The notes: generated from the sequence alone by a model not told the origin. A stretch of 64,000 bases of DNA from Sympetrum striolatum (GCA_947579665.1 OX388343.1:100259657-100323656), one strand, 5' to 3'; positions 1 through 13,829 are shown, counted from the stretch's first letter. Numbers and translations are program-made.

Positions 1-1301
1 CAAGTGCTAGAGCGACCAAAAAACAAATGGCGTACGTGTCCGGGAAATTATTGACTCGGAAGGAAAGGAATGAAAGTGAAGAATGAAAGAATGCGGATTG
101 AAGGAGATGACGGCGTAATTGGCCATGTCGTCATTTGGGGAAGTTGTAGTGGTAGGAGGGTGATGGAAGCGTGGGTGTTTGCGTATGTGTGGATCAATGC
201 CAATGAGCCTAATTCGAGACGGGTTCGGAGTTATCCACTTTCCGAAAGATGGGTCAGATTGGTCAAAATAAATTTGGCGGGAATCTTATTTTAAATTTGG
301 AATCCAGTATCAGCGTAATTTCCCATGAATCATTTCGATTTCCCGAGGGGCGGCGGGCGACTTCCATGAATCGCTATTCGGTTGTCTCTCCGAGGAACAA
401 AATGAGTAAGTCGCTTCAAAAACGCTGGAAGTTATCTAAATTTCGAATTATTTTACTATTGACAATACAACCCTTTTACTGGATTATAAAAGAAAAAAAA
501 ATAAATTTTGATTTACCTCAGTGATAGTGAAAACAATTAGTAATGAAATGAAACTAATAAAACAGCAAATTATTGGTTGCAAATGGAGTTGTAGGTATTA
601 TCGCTGAAGTGAAATTTATAAATATCAAATACATCGCGGAATTTCCACCAATATCATCCCTAAATACATCTCTGTTGTTTGAATTTTTTTTACTTCCTGT
701 ATAACTGAATGTATTGATAGAATTAGACGAGAATGATGATATGTTCATAGGCTAAATACTATGCATGTTTCTCGTGAATTCAAAATTTCTCTAATGTAGT
801 TTAAAGACGAAAAGCGGCCATGCATATATAATCCCCTTCTAATTTGCCTTCTCATATTTATAATTATTAATATGTAGCTAAAAAAGTTTCCATTTCCTGA
901 ATAACTTAAGAACTGTAAATTAAAGAACAAATAAATCCTATCAAATTATTGCGCATTTAATTCGCAGATATAAAATTATTTTTTCGACAATGTAACAATG
1001 AGTATCTTATAGGGGAGACTGGGGTAAACTGGCCACCCTTCGACAAAATGTGTGTTTAGTATACTTGTTAAGAAGGAAACACAATTTAAAAATGCTAAGC
1101 ATGTAGTTTCGTTAATGCTGAATCGATAACCATCAATATATAAACAATAGCTTGAAAGATATTTCCTCAATATTGTTTTTTTTTCAGCCTTCGTAAAGAG
1201 GCCAGGGTTAGCCAGTTAAACCTAAAAAGAAATCTTGAGATGATAAACACGGTTGCATGCAAAATGAAACTATATTTGTATTATTAAGTATTATAAATGA
1301 A

Positions 1302-1473
1302 TGATGAAGAAGAACAATTTGTACTTTTTCCACAGTATTTATTAAAAACAATAAATGGAAACAAAACACGATTTGATGATGGAGATCAATCTCTGAAACT
1401 AGTCGTGTTTTGTTTCCATTTATTGTTTTTGATAAATACTGTGGAAAAAGTACAAATTTTTCTTCTTCATCAT
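1302..1473. repeat. Long hairpin (about 70-bp arms, 31-bp loop)
   Basis: Arms 1302-1371 and 1403-1473 are reverse complements with about two mismatches. The high identity, inside a much more decayed transposon, implies a recent inverted duplication. Confidence 0.9.
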
Positions 1474-1589
1474 GACGTATTTTCACAAGACATCGCCACA
1501 GACTGTGAATTTTATTATAAATGAATATTAATGTTACAATTTACAATAGATGAGTATGAAATTATATGTTTTTATAAAAAGAAACTGTA

Positions 1590-1765
1590 TTTTGTTTTAG
1601 GAATCTTCTTGCAATATTCACAAACAAAATCTTCATCATCTTCTTCGCATCCAGCACACGCTTCATGAGCCCATTTGTGGCAACCAGATCATCGTATCCA
1701 TCCCTCGTTTACTGATTGTGAACAGCTCTCGTTACAGTTAAAACATTCTAATTCATCACTAACAA
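1590..1765 (-). pseudogene. Relic of a PHD-like zinc finger from a transposase C-terminus
   Basis: On the - strand the frame reads LECFNCNES, then GWIR, stop, SGCHKWAHEACAGC, then DFVCEYC. The spacing of Cys and His (C-x2-C, C-x2-C, H-x2-C, C-x2-C) is that of the PHD-type finger found at the C-terminus of many arthropod pogo/Jerky-like transposases. One cysteine codon has become TGA. It is a remnant, not a gene. Confidence 0.6.
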
Positions 1766-3572
1766 TATTATTTTAAAGGTAATTAGACAGAGTTTTCAGC
1801 TATGTTAATTTAAAAATTGTATCAGAATTTAATAACAAAATAATGAGAATTAAACTGATCAAATACCGCAGATCAATCCTGGAAAAATTAGATCTTTTAT
1901 CTGTTGTAACTCAAACAATTCGGCAAATTGATCACTGGCACTTTAACACAACACTAATAGCTTACCTAAAAGTTAATTAAAAACTTTCCCACCAAATTGC
2001 AGTAGTTTCCAGCTAGTAAAGGCCAATGACCATTTTAAGCCTGATGGCCTCAGTCTCCCCTACTTCAGACAGACACCAGAAAGACAATATTTTACATCTA
2101 ATATTCTTCTAGTAACCTTCAGAGGTATATCTACTTCTAGCTTGGTAATTACAAGCGGAATGATCGCACAATCAATTATTCATTCTTACAGCTCCTATGC
2201 ATATCGCCGAATTATTCCTTTTCCTTTGACTAAACCTCTTAAGTATTCAATACAGCACTTTTAATTAATTGTCATCCCTAATATTGCGTTTTTGCGTATG
2301 AGTGCGTCTTTTCTTGTTGATCAATTACTCATTTTCGACCAAAATATAATCGCCAAAACGAATATAAATTTCTTGGAAATCAAGGAAGCAATTCATCGAT
2401 ACATCTTCAGGAAATTTTTCTCTACTTCTTGTATATTTATCACAGTACTATTTATATGATGTTCGTCATCGAGGAAGTACTAATACTAATAAATATTGTT
2501 CGTTGTTTTATGAGAGCGGACCTCAATCAAAGTGTTTAAAACACTTTTCATATGATGCAATGAGTTGCTTTAATTTATTTTTATCTTGTAAAAATCAATC
2601 TTTATTCACACACTCCAGTTCGTAGTTAGGTTTACAAAATTAAAGTATGATTTTTGAAAACTTCTTTCACTAATTCACTTTGCTGTAAAACGCGATATAG
2701 CAATAAAACTATGCCTGCGAAACTAATTTGTTCCACTATTTCTGTAAATACAAATTTTTATGAAAATTCGATAGATTCCTATGATATTGGTTGTTATGAT
2801 GCTGATTCTTACTTAAGATATTCCTTATAGTTGATTCTAGGCAATGAGGTAGATGTTGTGTAAAGTGGCTAATTGTCACGGGAAATATTTCGCAGCTGGA
2901 GAAGAATCGTTGGAATGCCGTTTGGCAAATATTAGAGGATGAGAAAGATACGAGGCATGTGCAAAAACTACCCACGCTCGCAGTGCACTGCGACTTAAAT
3001 GAAGGATAAAGAAGTGGGCCAAGAAAAACTTGGCTTGACCGTGATATTGCGCGAAAAACAAATATCTAGTTTGAGACGAACAGAATGTCACACGCCTAAA
3101 TACAGGTGGAAACTTAAGTAGAGCAAAAAATCTCTCTTTCGCTTTCTAATTTGGTTATATAAATAGGAAGAACATATTTAGCTCGGATATTGATGTTATC
3201 AAATTAAAACAGCAAATAGTCGAAGTTATTACTCCTGACAAAGGTCTTCTTTCTTATTATTAACTCGTGTTGGGAAGTTTTGTAATTAGTAAATTCAATA
3301 ATTTACTTATAGCGAAATAAAATCTTATTAATTACTTGCAAAATTAAGTAAGTTAAAACTTATTAAGAGGCAGAAGCCATGAATATGTTACTTCTACGAA
3401 AGCCAAAAGAGCAGCCTAATTTTACGTTGAGAATAAGTTGTTTAAGCTAAACAATTCATAGATAGATTCCATGATCAAATAGATTGAATATCTAAAGCGA
3501 TGAAAATGAAAAAAATAACAGCTCACTCAGTCCATGATGTTTAATATATGATTTCCTATTCAATTCTATCTT

Positions 3573-3647
3573 GAAATGATAAAAAACACAGTAATTTTTA
3601 CAATAAAAAGTTTTATTGTGGAAATTACAAAGTGTTTTTTATCATTT
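3573..3647. repeat. Short hairpin palindrome
   Basis: GAAATGATAAAAAACAC is matched by GTGTTTTTTATCATTTC, with inner arms TAATTTTTACAATAAAA and TTTTATTGTGGAAATTA. The whole 75-bp block folds on itself almost completely. There is no coding content. Confidence 0.85.
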
Positions 3648-4254
3648 CTAAATGTCGTTCCACGAAGAACAGCCAGAGAACTTAGATTTTTTCAATTCTA
3701 TCTTCTTTAGAGATAAATTTCTACCTTATTTTACTTTCCTTAAGAGTTGCATTGATTGATCCTGTAATTGTAAATTTATCATTAATATTTATTAATCTTA
3801 TGTTTATTCCACATTATATACGATAAAATCCATTACTCTTACCTAATTTTAATTAATCATTACACGCCACATTATTCATACTCTTACCTAATATGTCGAG
3901 TTTAAGTCAAAACACTTCGATCAGTTCCTCTTGAAATCCAATGAATATGCTGAGATAAATTATAACTACCAATAGAAATCGTTAAAATTTATATTTTTAT
4001 TGCTAGTGACTTTGTGTAACGTTTCAATAATATAGTTAATTTCTTGTGTTCTAAGTTCGTATTTTAATCAAAAAGGGAGGAAGGTTTACTGAGTTTCTTC
4101 TATGGTGAACTCGTATCGGTGTATGAATATCCTGACTCTCTCAAAACTGCTTATTTTCGAGTTTATACATAATGCAGGAAATAGTGTCCTCTTTCAAAGT
4201 CGAATCTATCTCAAATGAGCTCATGGCATCAGTGAGTTATTGCATAATATTCTC

Positions 4255-4400
4255 ACTAGCGACTCTGCCCTAAATAAAACATCTTTCCCAAGTTTTCGAC
4301 CGTGTTCCTCATAATAAAACATCATCAGTGAGTTGGCGCTTCGTTCTCTGCGCTGGAAACCAGAAGAAGTCATAAAAAAAACTAATTGTGGTTAATTTAC
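4255..4400 (+). pseudogene. Possible tiny LINE reverse-transcriptase trace
   Basis: One frame reads VFDRVPHNK, the motif of the second RT block (KAFDRVPHNKL). After a frameshift, ELALRSLRWKPEEVIKK resembles the segment that follows it. It is very short and degraded. Confidence 0.3.
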
Positions 4401-4774
4401 GGTGCCACATCGACCATAAAAAATGCTAACTTCTGTTCAGGATTTGCGGTCTGATTTAATTTTTATTATTTCTGGGAAGCAGCAGGTGCTCCTCTGAATC
4501 CAAACTAAACCAGGTTATTGTTCTTCGATGATTCTTATGACCTTTGCTTTTATTGTATTAGTTTTGAATTCAAAATTCTCTTATCTCTTGTGGTGTCACT
4601 TGAGCTCTTATAATATGTGATTCTGGATTTAATTATGAACTGCAGTACTGACAACGTCGTTGCTGAATTAATATATTTTAATACGAATTATACAGATGAC
4701 TTTCCCAACGCAAATTGGTAACCCAATATTCAGCATTCATTTTGTGACTTAAATCGTGATATATATTCCGTGTG

Positions 4775-4855
4775 TACAGTCCTGGCCAAAATTAACGCAG
4801 CACCGGCCGTAAGGATCGCTAGGGAGGTGCTGCGTTAATTTTGACCAGGAGTGTA
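4775..4855. mobile_element. Palindromic MITE, copy 1 (TA-flanked)
   Basis: CAGTCCTGGCCAAAATTAAC at the left is mirrored by GTTAATTTTGACCAGGAGTG at the right. The arms are about 30 bp around a short GC-rich centre (CGGCCGTAAGGATCGCTAGG). A TA lies at both edges, the mark of Tc1/mariner-type insertion. Three further copies occur in this window. Confidence 0.85.
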
Positions 4856-5149
4856 CTTTAAATATTTTGATTTTATAGAATGTTCAGAAGGAATGGGAAG
4901 TATAACAAATCACATAATTACTGCTTCATGTCTTTTCATCTCAGCTTTATAAGATATTTAAATTTGAAGTAGTATTCTCTCTAATTTTTTACGGTTAATT
5001 TCATCAAATATCAACAAGATTCTAACATTTTTAGCTCTGTTAAGTTTTAATCCAAATTTCTAATGTCTATTGACTAACTCATTTCGAACTTTTGTTAAGT
5101 TGAAAAAATATTCTGACATCCACGGCCAGTAAAAAATAAGAGCTCGCTC

Positions 5150-5360
5150 GTGATCAACGAAGTACCGATAAAAATGGCCGAATAATTACAACGGTAAACT
5201 GCAAGGAAAGGGTTGAGGTGACTTTGCACATAAGGTGTACACCCAGGAAATTTGCCAAGGAAAGAAGGACTTGAAAAAAGTCTGAGGGGCCGTGAATCGA
5301 ACCCGGGATCTTCCTCTATCCGGGAGGCTGCCTTAACCATCTAGGCTACCCGGCCAGAAC
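5150..5360 (-). mobile_element. tRNA-derived SINE, copy 1
   Basis: On the - strand the head (5359 to 5284) has an A box TAGCCTAGATGG and a B box GGTTCGATTC inside GATCCCGGGTTCGATTC. It is followed by a body with TTTTTTCAAGTCCTTCTTTC. The internal polymerase III boxes and the repetition in other places identify a SINE rather than a functional tRNA gene. Confidence 0.7.
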
Positions 5361-5517
5361 ATTTTAACAATCCGTTTTGGGGACTTTGTGCGCAAGGACA
5401 AGTGTAGTTTCGTCCGACTGACTGAGTGGCATCGTCTACGGCCATGGCCTTATCGAGGCACCGTCAACACAAAGAGGTGTAAGGAGAAACCCCCCTTAAG
5501 GAAATACATACAAGGAA

Positions 5518-5632
5518 AGGGTAGCCTTGATGGTTAAGGCAGCCTCCCGGATAGAAGAAGATCCCGGGTTCGATTCCCCTGCCCTGTCAGACTTTTTACA
5601 AGTCCGTTTTTCCTTGGGAATGGTTAACTGTT
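5518..5632 (+). mobile_element. tRNA-derived SINE, copy 2
   Basis: The same head as the copy at 5150-5360 but on the other strand (TAGCCTTGATGGTTAAGGCA, GATCCCGGGTTCGATTCC), then the body with ACAAGTCCGTTTTTCCTTGG. The two copies form a loose inverted pair about 160 bp apart. Confidence 0.7.
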
Positions 5633-5639
5633 TAATACC

Positions 5640-8600
5640 TTCAGTTAGCTTATTACCACCGTATTCCTATATTGCGTGACACTGAATCTCTTTGTTTGTT
5701 AAGAGCCGTTTTGGAAAATTTAGTATGCTACCGCAAAAAATTCTTGTTAAGGTCACAATGAAAAATGCGTATCGCGAAATAAAGGGCTGCTCATATCTAT
5801 GAGTATCGTTCTGGAAAGAATTCATCCCCTCCTCATCTGCGGCGGAACCAAACGACAGTTGTTTTCGAATTTACTTACCCGCGCAGTTGTTCCACAATCT
5901 TTTCCTTGTTCACCCTTCTAGCTTGTCTCGCCCTCCCCTAACCACCACACAAAATTACTCCGCACGTAGGAAAACATCGGGATATCTTGAAATAGTCTTC
6001 CGAACACTGTTACCTCCTCTTTCCCCCTTTTTTCTCCTTTTCTCTCTTCGAATGCCAGCATTTCCACCGAATGACTACACCTTCGCGGTCCGCTTTTACA
6101 TTTTCTTCGCTTCCTCTATCGCTTCCATTCGTGGGTTGATGACCTCTTTGGACGGACTCCCCATCGCGTGCACAACTTAACATCTCTTTAGTCCGGCGAT
6201 GGAGAAGTTTTTATCCGTTTCGGTCCTCCACTTGGTGCTTAACCCTTTCTTTGCTTTTTAGAAGGTCTTCTTGCGTCGTAATGCATTCTACTGGGAAAGA
6301 TAACGTATGAAATACGGCTAAACAAAGTGGAAGGGGGTGAATGATGCACACGTGGCTCACAACTACGTGACCGGTAGTAAATCATCTACAATTCATGAAC
6401 TTATTTCACTCTCTTACTGCAGTATCTTATAAGCCATTTTAAGTACTTTGATTCTTGACAAAATAATGCGGAGATATATCCTTAAATTTTCCCGATAGTT
6501 TTAAGACTTTGATCAATGTAGATTGTTTTCACTGCATGGTTTGAATTACCGCATGCTTATATATTTTTTCTTTTAGTAATTGATATGTTCGAAAGACTAT
6601 CCATACTTCAATACGTTATCAAACTGATTGGAAGAGTCTTATGTATGCACTCCTAAAAATCCTAGTATGATCAAGTATCTAACCAGATTTACATAGAATG
6701 ATGGAAATCTAAGGAAGTGTAGCGAAATAGGGCCACCATAAAAGTCCTCCTAATTCCCAAAGCATTCAGCTTTTTATTACTATTCGGTTTGATGAAATCT
6801 AAAATCTAGTTGCACTATAACGATTAGCTTTTTAACTTTACTTGCGTATTTGTATTTTTCTCGCTTTACTGAATAAATAAATTTCTCTATAAATTACATT
6901 TTTATTAGACAGTGATGTTTTCAGGATGAATTCAAAAGAAGATTCTTTTCTCAATTATAGGTAACTTAATATTGGAAATTATCAATAAGTAACCAGGTTT
7001 CATTTGGGAGTACTTTTCAAAAAAATATTTCTTACTCGAAAACTTACTTCCTGCTCCTACCCTATCCGGAGATACAATTTTAGGTTGCCATCTAAAAAGC
7101 AAAGCTTCTACGCTTTACTGGGTGCTATTTGTATCCCACAAATTGAAATAATCCCAACAAGAAAGACTTATTGTACTTTGCCAAAAACCTTATCCGAAAC
7201 GTGCCACTGACCTAATACTGTAGAGTATTATTGAGCTTGTCCAACTTACAAGACGAGAAAGCATGTCGCAGAGTGGCGGAAGTCGCGAGAATATGCCAAA
7301 ATATGATCGCGGGTCGCAGATAATGAATTTGGGGCTAAATGTAGGATATTTTTATAACTTTTGTGTTATTAAAATTTATTTGAACGAAAATTTGAATTAA
7401 TAAACAGTGTGACATGTTACACGTTTTCTGTAATAAGTTTTCGTGCGTGCTTTGGGATTCGACGAAAGACCGATGTTCTTAAAATTTATTCCAGACGCTC
7501 CTAGTGATAGGAGAAATTTTTGTTTTTATTCAATTTATAATTGAAAATGTTTGCTTGCATATAAAACTGCTTCCAAAACTAACATAGAATGCCACAAACT
7601 TTTTTTACATTAGCAAGTCTGTTTTAAGAATGGTTAATTATCGAATAAATAATCACAATAGTTCCTTCTAATTTTTTTCGTCTTTGGGCGGCAAGGAAAT
7701 TACTGCGGACGCTTATTTTACTGATCCGCGCCAATATTTCCAAAGAAGAATTTTAAGTGTTCTAATTTTTCTGATTTTCCTCATGCAAATGAAGAAATGG
7801 ACCATTTGCTCTCACTATGCATTCATAGAATACGAAATAATAGATGCAATTACATAACTGAAGATGAAGGTTTCCTTTCTTTCTTTTTTTCAATGATTAG
7901 TGTTCACTCAACTAATTAGTCGGACGACTCGAATGTGCTGCGCGGCTGCCCAGCCCTCAAGGGGACCCTAGTCACAATATACATAAAAAACGACATTTTA
8001 TTATGTCGTTTATTACTATTTTTCAAGTTGAATTTTGAAGGAGGAGCCCTGCATATGTTATTTTTTCCTGTTGATCTTGAATATCCTCTACGATTTGAAA
8101 AAAAAAATTTGGCGGATTGCGTAGCACAGTAAAGCTATGATATTCCATTCGTCAACTTTGAATCTTACAAAACGCATGAATGCTAATGATTCAATAGTAA
8201 GCAACCATCTCATATAGCAAGATTTTATTTTATTACCTTTTACTGAAACTGTAATACAATGAAGTAGTTTAAGTTTTATATTCACTCATATGTGGCCTTG
8301 AAAAATAATTGAGTCAAATTTTCCTGGTGAACATAGAATATAGAGAAAAATTCCTTTCCACCCCCATGTGGATTGATTTGGTGTATCTCTGTTGTAGTAA
8401 AACCGTTAATTGTTAACATCAATACATATGTTCTATGAATTAATTCTTTTACTTTGTTTATCCAAAATATTTGTACGTTCTAAAATTAACTACGATTTCA
8501 AAACCATGGTATGGCAACCAAAACCATAACTAAAAACTTGGAATTTTAAAATTGAGCGATATAATAAAATTTATGAGGAACACAAATTGTCTCGAGAAAT

Positions 8601-11600
8601 TGGGTCAGTTCCCGTATTTGAGTTGGCCCTGATTATGACGATGCCATATTCAGCACTATTTCCATCAGTCCCAGTCCATTCCCTTCCCAAGATTCGCCTA
8701 CCAGATGATTCCAGCAGGGTAATAAAGTGGGATTGGGGCCAGGAAAAAAGCAGCGTCTTAACCTTAAGATCAAATGTGTTTTAAAGATGTCGGTGGCGAG
8801 ATGAGTGGTACTTTGGCCGCGAGTCTAAAAAACTACGATTTTGCACTTTACGACTCACAGACGGGCGTTTACGAAAAACATTTGCCTTTGTTTACACTAG
8901 CTGCCACCACATTTAGGTGGTTTTTAGAATCAAACCTTTTTCCGCAGTTTAAATGTAGTTTATATTTAAAAAAACCTTCGTTTTAATGAAATTTTCATTT
9001 AATTATGTCGAAGTATACGTTTTTATGAACAAGAATGAGGAAAATTTATCAAATCAGGTTCTTTGCTGTAACAGCTTTGATGTTTTCTTCTGTAAGGATT
9101 CCAATAGTAAGGAATTCGATAATGACTCATCACCATCTAAATAATAATAATAACAATATGTAATTATCTCAAACAGTTACAAAATTACCCAATTACATGT
9201 GATATAATAAAAAATTAAATATTATTATTCTCCATATGTAAGAATACTTCAATGGTTGTTTCAATGATGTCTCATTTTTTTCCGGAACCTGTAACACTTT
9301 ATTTTTTACTTATTCCCAGCAAATATTTTCTTCGAACCGAGCATAACTCTCCGTTTCTCTATTATTTCTCTACATTAATCTTTGAACTTCTCACAAAATT
9401 ATGTAATTTCTTTATTTCCATAAATTTGCTGTTTAAATATTCGAACCTAATATTATAATTTAACAATTCTCTATTAATTAATCGCGTGCCGTCCACTGGG
9501 AGTAGTCGGATTAAAAGCAATCATGTTTGATTGGATGTCCTGACGTCGGATGTTTTCTCACCCTATGCTTGTATTGAAGTCAATTTTTTGTGATAAAATT
9601 GGGTGCTTCGGTTTATATTTTGGTTGGTTTATACTCGAGTATATACGGTGTAATACAAAGTGTCCCACTCTTATCAAATCCGAATCAAGATGTATGAAAT
9701 AGACATTAAAAAATTGAGACTGGTCCCGTGATAAGACACTCCATACACGGTTGATGTATTTAAAAATGTATTTTATTGATTTCACAGATTTCAGATTATT
9801 AAATCATTTCCAAAACAAAACAAATTAAATGACCTGTGTGCAACATTCGGTATCAAATTAACTAAGATTTTGTATTTCGAAAATAACAATTTAAGTCACT
9901 TTCAACGGTTGATTATACATATCATTGTGAACGAAATCAACAGCTTTTCTCTTCTTCTTAGCTTTAAGTAGTCAATAAATACTGGAGCTCGTAATTCATG
10001 ACATTTGTCGTCAGGGGGACCGGTTGTTTACCCCCTAAAATTTTTTCAAAAAGTTTCGTGTATTTCGTGTAAAATCTCAAAAATTCAATTCAAAAACAAT
10101 AATCCAATTCATGCCCACAATAAGATTTTTATTAATTTTTTCTGCTTTTGGTGCTTGTCTCAATTTTGTATTATCATTCTTTTTAATTTTATTTTGCAAA
10201 GAAATAAAACTTGCAGCGGCAAAACGTATCGTGCATTTCTTATGGAAATGCTTTGACTCGTCTGGGATCGAACCGAGGACGAAGTGTCGACATTTCATTT
10301 TACAATAAAAACACGCGCGTATTTGAATTCAAAGTTGTGTTAAAATTTGAAGTCAATTGACCGAGTATTTTTCGAGTTTTGCGGCTACAAAAATATGCAG
10401 GCTGATTTTTTATACACAAGATGAATAACGCAAAGCATCATAAATTTCGAAATTCAATTTGATGCGTCTCTAATATTAAAGAGAAAGCAGCTTTTAAATT
10501 CACGTACTTCACTTAGCACCATTGCGAAGGATATCCATGGACCTTCATGGATATTTCTCATTTCTTCCTTCAAGTTTTAAGCTATCCATAAATTCCAGAC
10601 ACTGGCTACGATAGGGATTAGTCACGTGAGGCGTAGTTTGGCAAGTCGATATCAAAAATTTGTTTACATCCATAAAACTCTGTTCTGGGAAACTCCGCAT
10701 GTGCTTCGGTCACTAACGATGTATCTCTTTCATAGTCAGTCCACTCTTCTCTCACTTTTCCTGTGCTCTCTTAAAGATTACCTGAGAAGGGTAAAGTTTT
10801 TCTTAGGCTGGTAAGATGTCGGATGTTATAATAATTACTTGAACTAAAGGAAGAGACTGTTATCAGAAAATAAATCTTACTTTTATTAATTTGTTTACTC
10901 TTATTTCTAAGATAAGGTATTCAGTATTAGGTGTTTCGCCTTTACCTCTCTATTACTCCTCGTACTTTACTAAGTGTTACACTTACATAAAAACATCTAT
11001 GAATTTTGTTCGTATTTATTATGGATGGTCAATATCAACGCAAAATTTGTTTTATTTCTCTAATATTCTCATAATTACACTATCTATTTCTCTAATTCAT
11101 ATTCTTTGTGATGATTCTATCTTAAAATATAGATATTATGTTTCCTTTATATGATTTAGATTTGAAATGTTGTACTTCTGGATACTATTGTAAAGAGTTT
11201 AGAAAAGAATATTATTTTCAGAATGAGAATTTTAATTTTATGCTCTCTCAAATTATAAATCTAAATATTTTTTTCTGTTTTCGCCTCACCTCCAAGGAAT
11301 AAAGCTTTCTTCAAATAATCCCACAAAATTTTGTCACCAAAGATTTTCATGTAGTACTACTTTCCCAAAACTCTCTTTTCGAATTAATTTTATGTGGTTC
11401 AATTGTATTAAATAAAATTTCTTCCTTTCTATTACATAAATATTCGTTCATTCGTTCGAATTTATAGGATCGTGTACACTTACGCTTTCACTGTCTCAGT
11501 GTATTAGAGTCAAAATGCGAATTTTCACTACCTAAAATATATAACTTAAGTTGCCCCTAAGGTATTCCCATTCTTATTGCTTCCTGGCGCATAAAATTAC

Positions 11601-13254
11601 TCTTTAAATTACATATTCCTTAATTTTGATATTACCGTCATGCTTTGTTGTTGATTCTTTGGGTACGAGCTGTAAAAGTTAAGCCGTTACACGAAATCGC
11701 GTTTGTTTGCCCGTACCTCAGCGCCTTTTCGGCCTTCATACTGTCCGGACCGTCCGGACCACCGCTTTATCGCCACAATGGCATCTTTCTTAATTTCGCT
11801 TATCCTTCCATCACACTCCATCCTTCCTTTCCTATTTTCCATCTGAGAGGGTTAAAAGGACCTCTAGGCATTCCGATACAAATCTAAACTTCGAAACCTT
11901 TCCCTCATTTCATCACCTCAGTTGTTTCTTCCACTTTATTTGGAGGCAGCCTCTTCTTGCGAATTTTATATATTTATTCCTTTGATCTGGAGGAGCTGAT
12001 ACAACTTTTCGCATTATGGGTTTTCTTTTTACAAAAATAATTAATAAATTTAAGGATCGTGGAAAGTGCTATTTATTTATTGCCTCATAACCTTCCTATC
12101 CGACGCAATTAAGTTCACTACTGGAAAACTGTACTTTCAGTATTGGCTGTCTGTAAAAAATTAATAAAAGGCAAACCTTTTGTTTATTTTTGGTATGATT
12201 TTGAATTTTTCAAGCTATAATTCACTGGCCGCTCTACGGGAATTACACGATAGTCAAATCCAATGGTAAAATGCAAATGAATATTCTATATTCATTTACT
12301 AGTGCCATTATTACTAAATCATTGGAATTGGGAATAATTGTAATCTCACTTCTATAATCAATAAATTTCTAATTGGAAATTAAGTTACACAATCTATATA
12401 TTGTCTATATATTTAGAGTAACTTTACTTTGAAAGAAATGTACTTAGATTCATTTAGACATGATATGGGGTAAAAATAAGTCATCTATGGCATTCCGCGT
12501 AAGAAACTCGACCCAACAGGGTAATTATGCCTTCATCTCGCTGTAGGAACATGCTCTCGGAATTTACCGGGCAATTAAACTGAAACACAGTTGAAACACA
12601 GAGAACACCTACCTTATTCACTATGTTCTCACCTGGCTATTAAGCACATGCCGAAGGCCTATTGAAGTACTGGCTGCTAAAATTGTGGTTCGTGTAGTAC
12701 CAGAGGTCTGCTTGTTAACAGGAGTATATAGATTTGATAAATGCCCTGAATGCTGTTAGGAGTTTGCTTTACACCTCATGTCTTCCATGAGTTCGAGGAT
12801 TTCACCATGATGATAAATTGTTATGTTCAAAAATTGTTTGACCAAGGGATACTAAAAAATCATAAAATTATTAATAAAATAAAAAATTCATAATTATTAA
12901 GTTAGATAGTTATCTAAAAAGATGATTCATTCATTAAATATTTAAACGGGGAAAATAATATTTTAATATGAAATGATTTATTTTTGTCCCAACAATGTCG
13001 ATATAAATAATGGTTGAAATTAGGCAGTTGAAAGACAATTGAAAGGCAGTTTTCTGAATATCAATGTACAGAAGAAATATTTATTTATAGATTATATAGA
13101 TCTGAATTTATTGACCGAATAAAGATATATATATCTAATAATTAGCAACACTGACAAAGGCTAAACGATGGTCAAATTATATAGAGTCAATTTTATCTCA
13201 TCCGTATAATTATATCCAAGAATTGCGAAAAAAAAACGAAATGAAAGTCATATA
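5640..13254. other. Intergenic stretch, no gene supported
   Basis: Two GC-richer islands (about 5820-6260 and 11640-11880) have frames of 80-97 codons but no recognisable domain; they could be untranslated or lineage-specific exons. A line at 10240-10290 (CGTCTGGGATCGAACCGAGG) resembles the interior of the Helitrons at 21-24 kb. The rest is AT-rich without recognised features. Confidence 0.5.
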
Positions 13255-13440
13255 ATCTTTAAATGACAAAGTAAAAAGATAAAACTTTTACAAATTCCTC
13301 AAATATAACCCAAAAAGAGGTTTCGGCGACCTAGAACCATCGTCAGTTCCTTGCTCGGTCGTCAAAACCGGTAAACCTCTTTTTGAGTTCTATTTGTGGA
13401 ATTTGTAAAAGTTTTATCTTTATAATTTGTCATTAAAAGT
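13255..13440. repeat. Foldback element with 65-70-bp arms
   Basis: Arms 13255-13324 and 13370-13440 share AGATAAAACTTTTACAAATT and its complement, with scattered mismatches. The loop has its own small stem (CGACC and GGTCG). It is probably a MITE or the product of an inverted duplication. Confidence 0.8.
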
Positions 13441-13829
13441 TTTTAACATGAAATTCAATCATGTAACGCTTGAAAATAATATTATATGAAATTATTATTA
13501 TAATATTTAATGAAAGTAATAGTTTCACACTGATAATCAGAAGCTTCAATCTAAATTTTTAAGGTTTCAGTGACAACGATGAAGTTTGCGATGTAAGAAA
13601 AATTGATCTCTGGAAAAGTCTGGTTTCAAGGAAAGTTATAAGGGCCATCCGTCTCCCTTCGTCTTTTATTATCACCAGTTTGGTACTTTATAGGCAATAA
13701 GCAGTGAAAATCTGAATTCTATCGATTTTCAGATCAGTTTCTATTTTACTCCAGAATATTATCTTCCCTCTAATTTTTAATGCTTAGATAATCATCATCT
13801 TTCAAAATCTCCTTATTTACATTCCCAGC

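Larger units (their letters stand above)
1010..2062 (-). mobile_element. Decayed pogo-like DNA transposon with terminal inverted repeats
   Basis: The left end TAGGGGAGACTGGGG matches the reverse complement of the right end (TAGGGGAGACTGAGG). Both start in TA, consistent with a TA target duplication. The - strand inside carries the relic of a zinc-finger tail of a transposase (separate entry) and a long internal hairpin (1302-1473). The catalytic DDE domain is not recognisable, so the superfamily is inferred from the finger type and the TA target. Confidence 0.65.
2063..4774. other. Intergenic stretch, no gene seen
   Basis: AT-rich DNA with short spurious frames only. Apart from the 75-bp hairpin and the faint RT trace, no gene, RNA or repeat is recognised. 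Confidence 0.6.

Noticed and set aside
273..285. E2F-like TTTGGCGGGAAT near the left edge
   Set aside because: A single motif with no identifiable gene nearby.
5284..5359. tRNA gene on the - strand (A and B boxes present)
   Set aside because: Related heads occur at 5518 and about 60000 with the same non-tRNA body, and the acceptor stem does not pair; a SINE explains it better.
5887..6180. 97-codon frame in a GC-richer island
   Set aside because: No recognisable domain, no splice-supported partner and no conserved motif; kept only as an island in the intergenic note.
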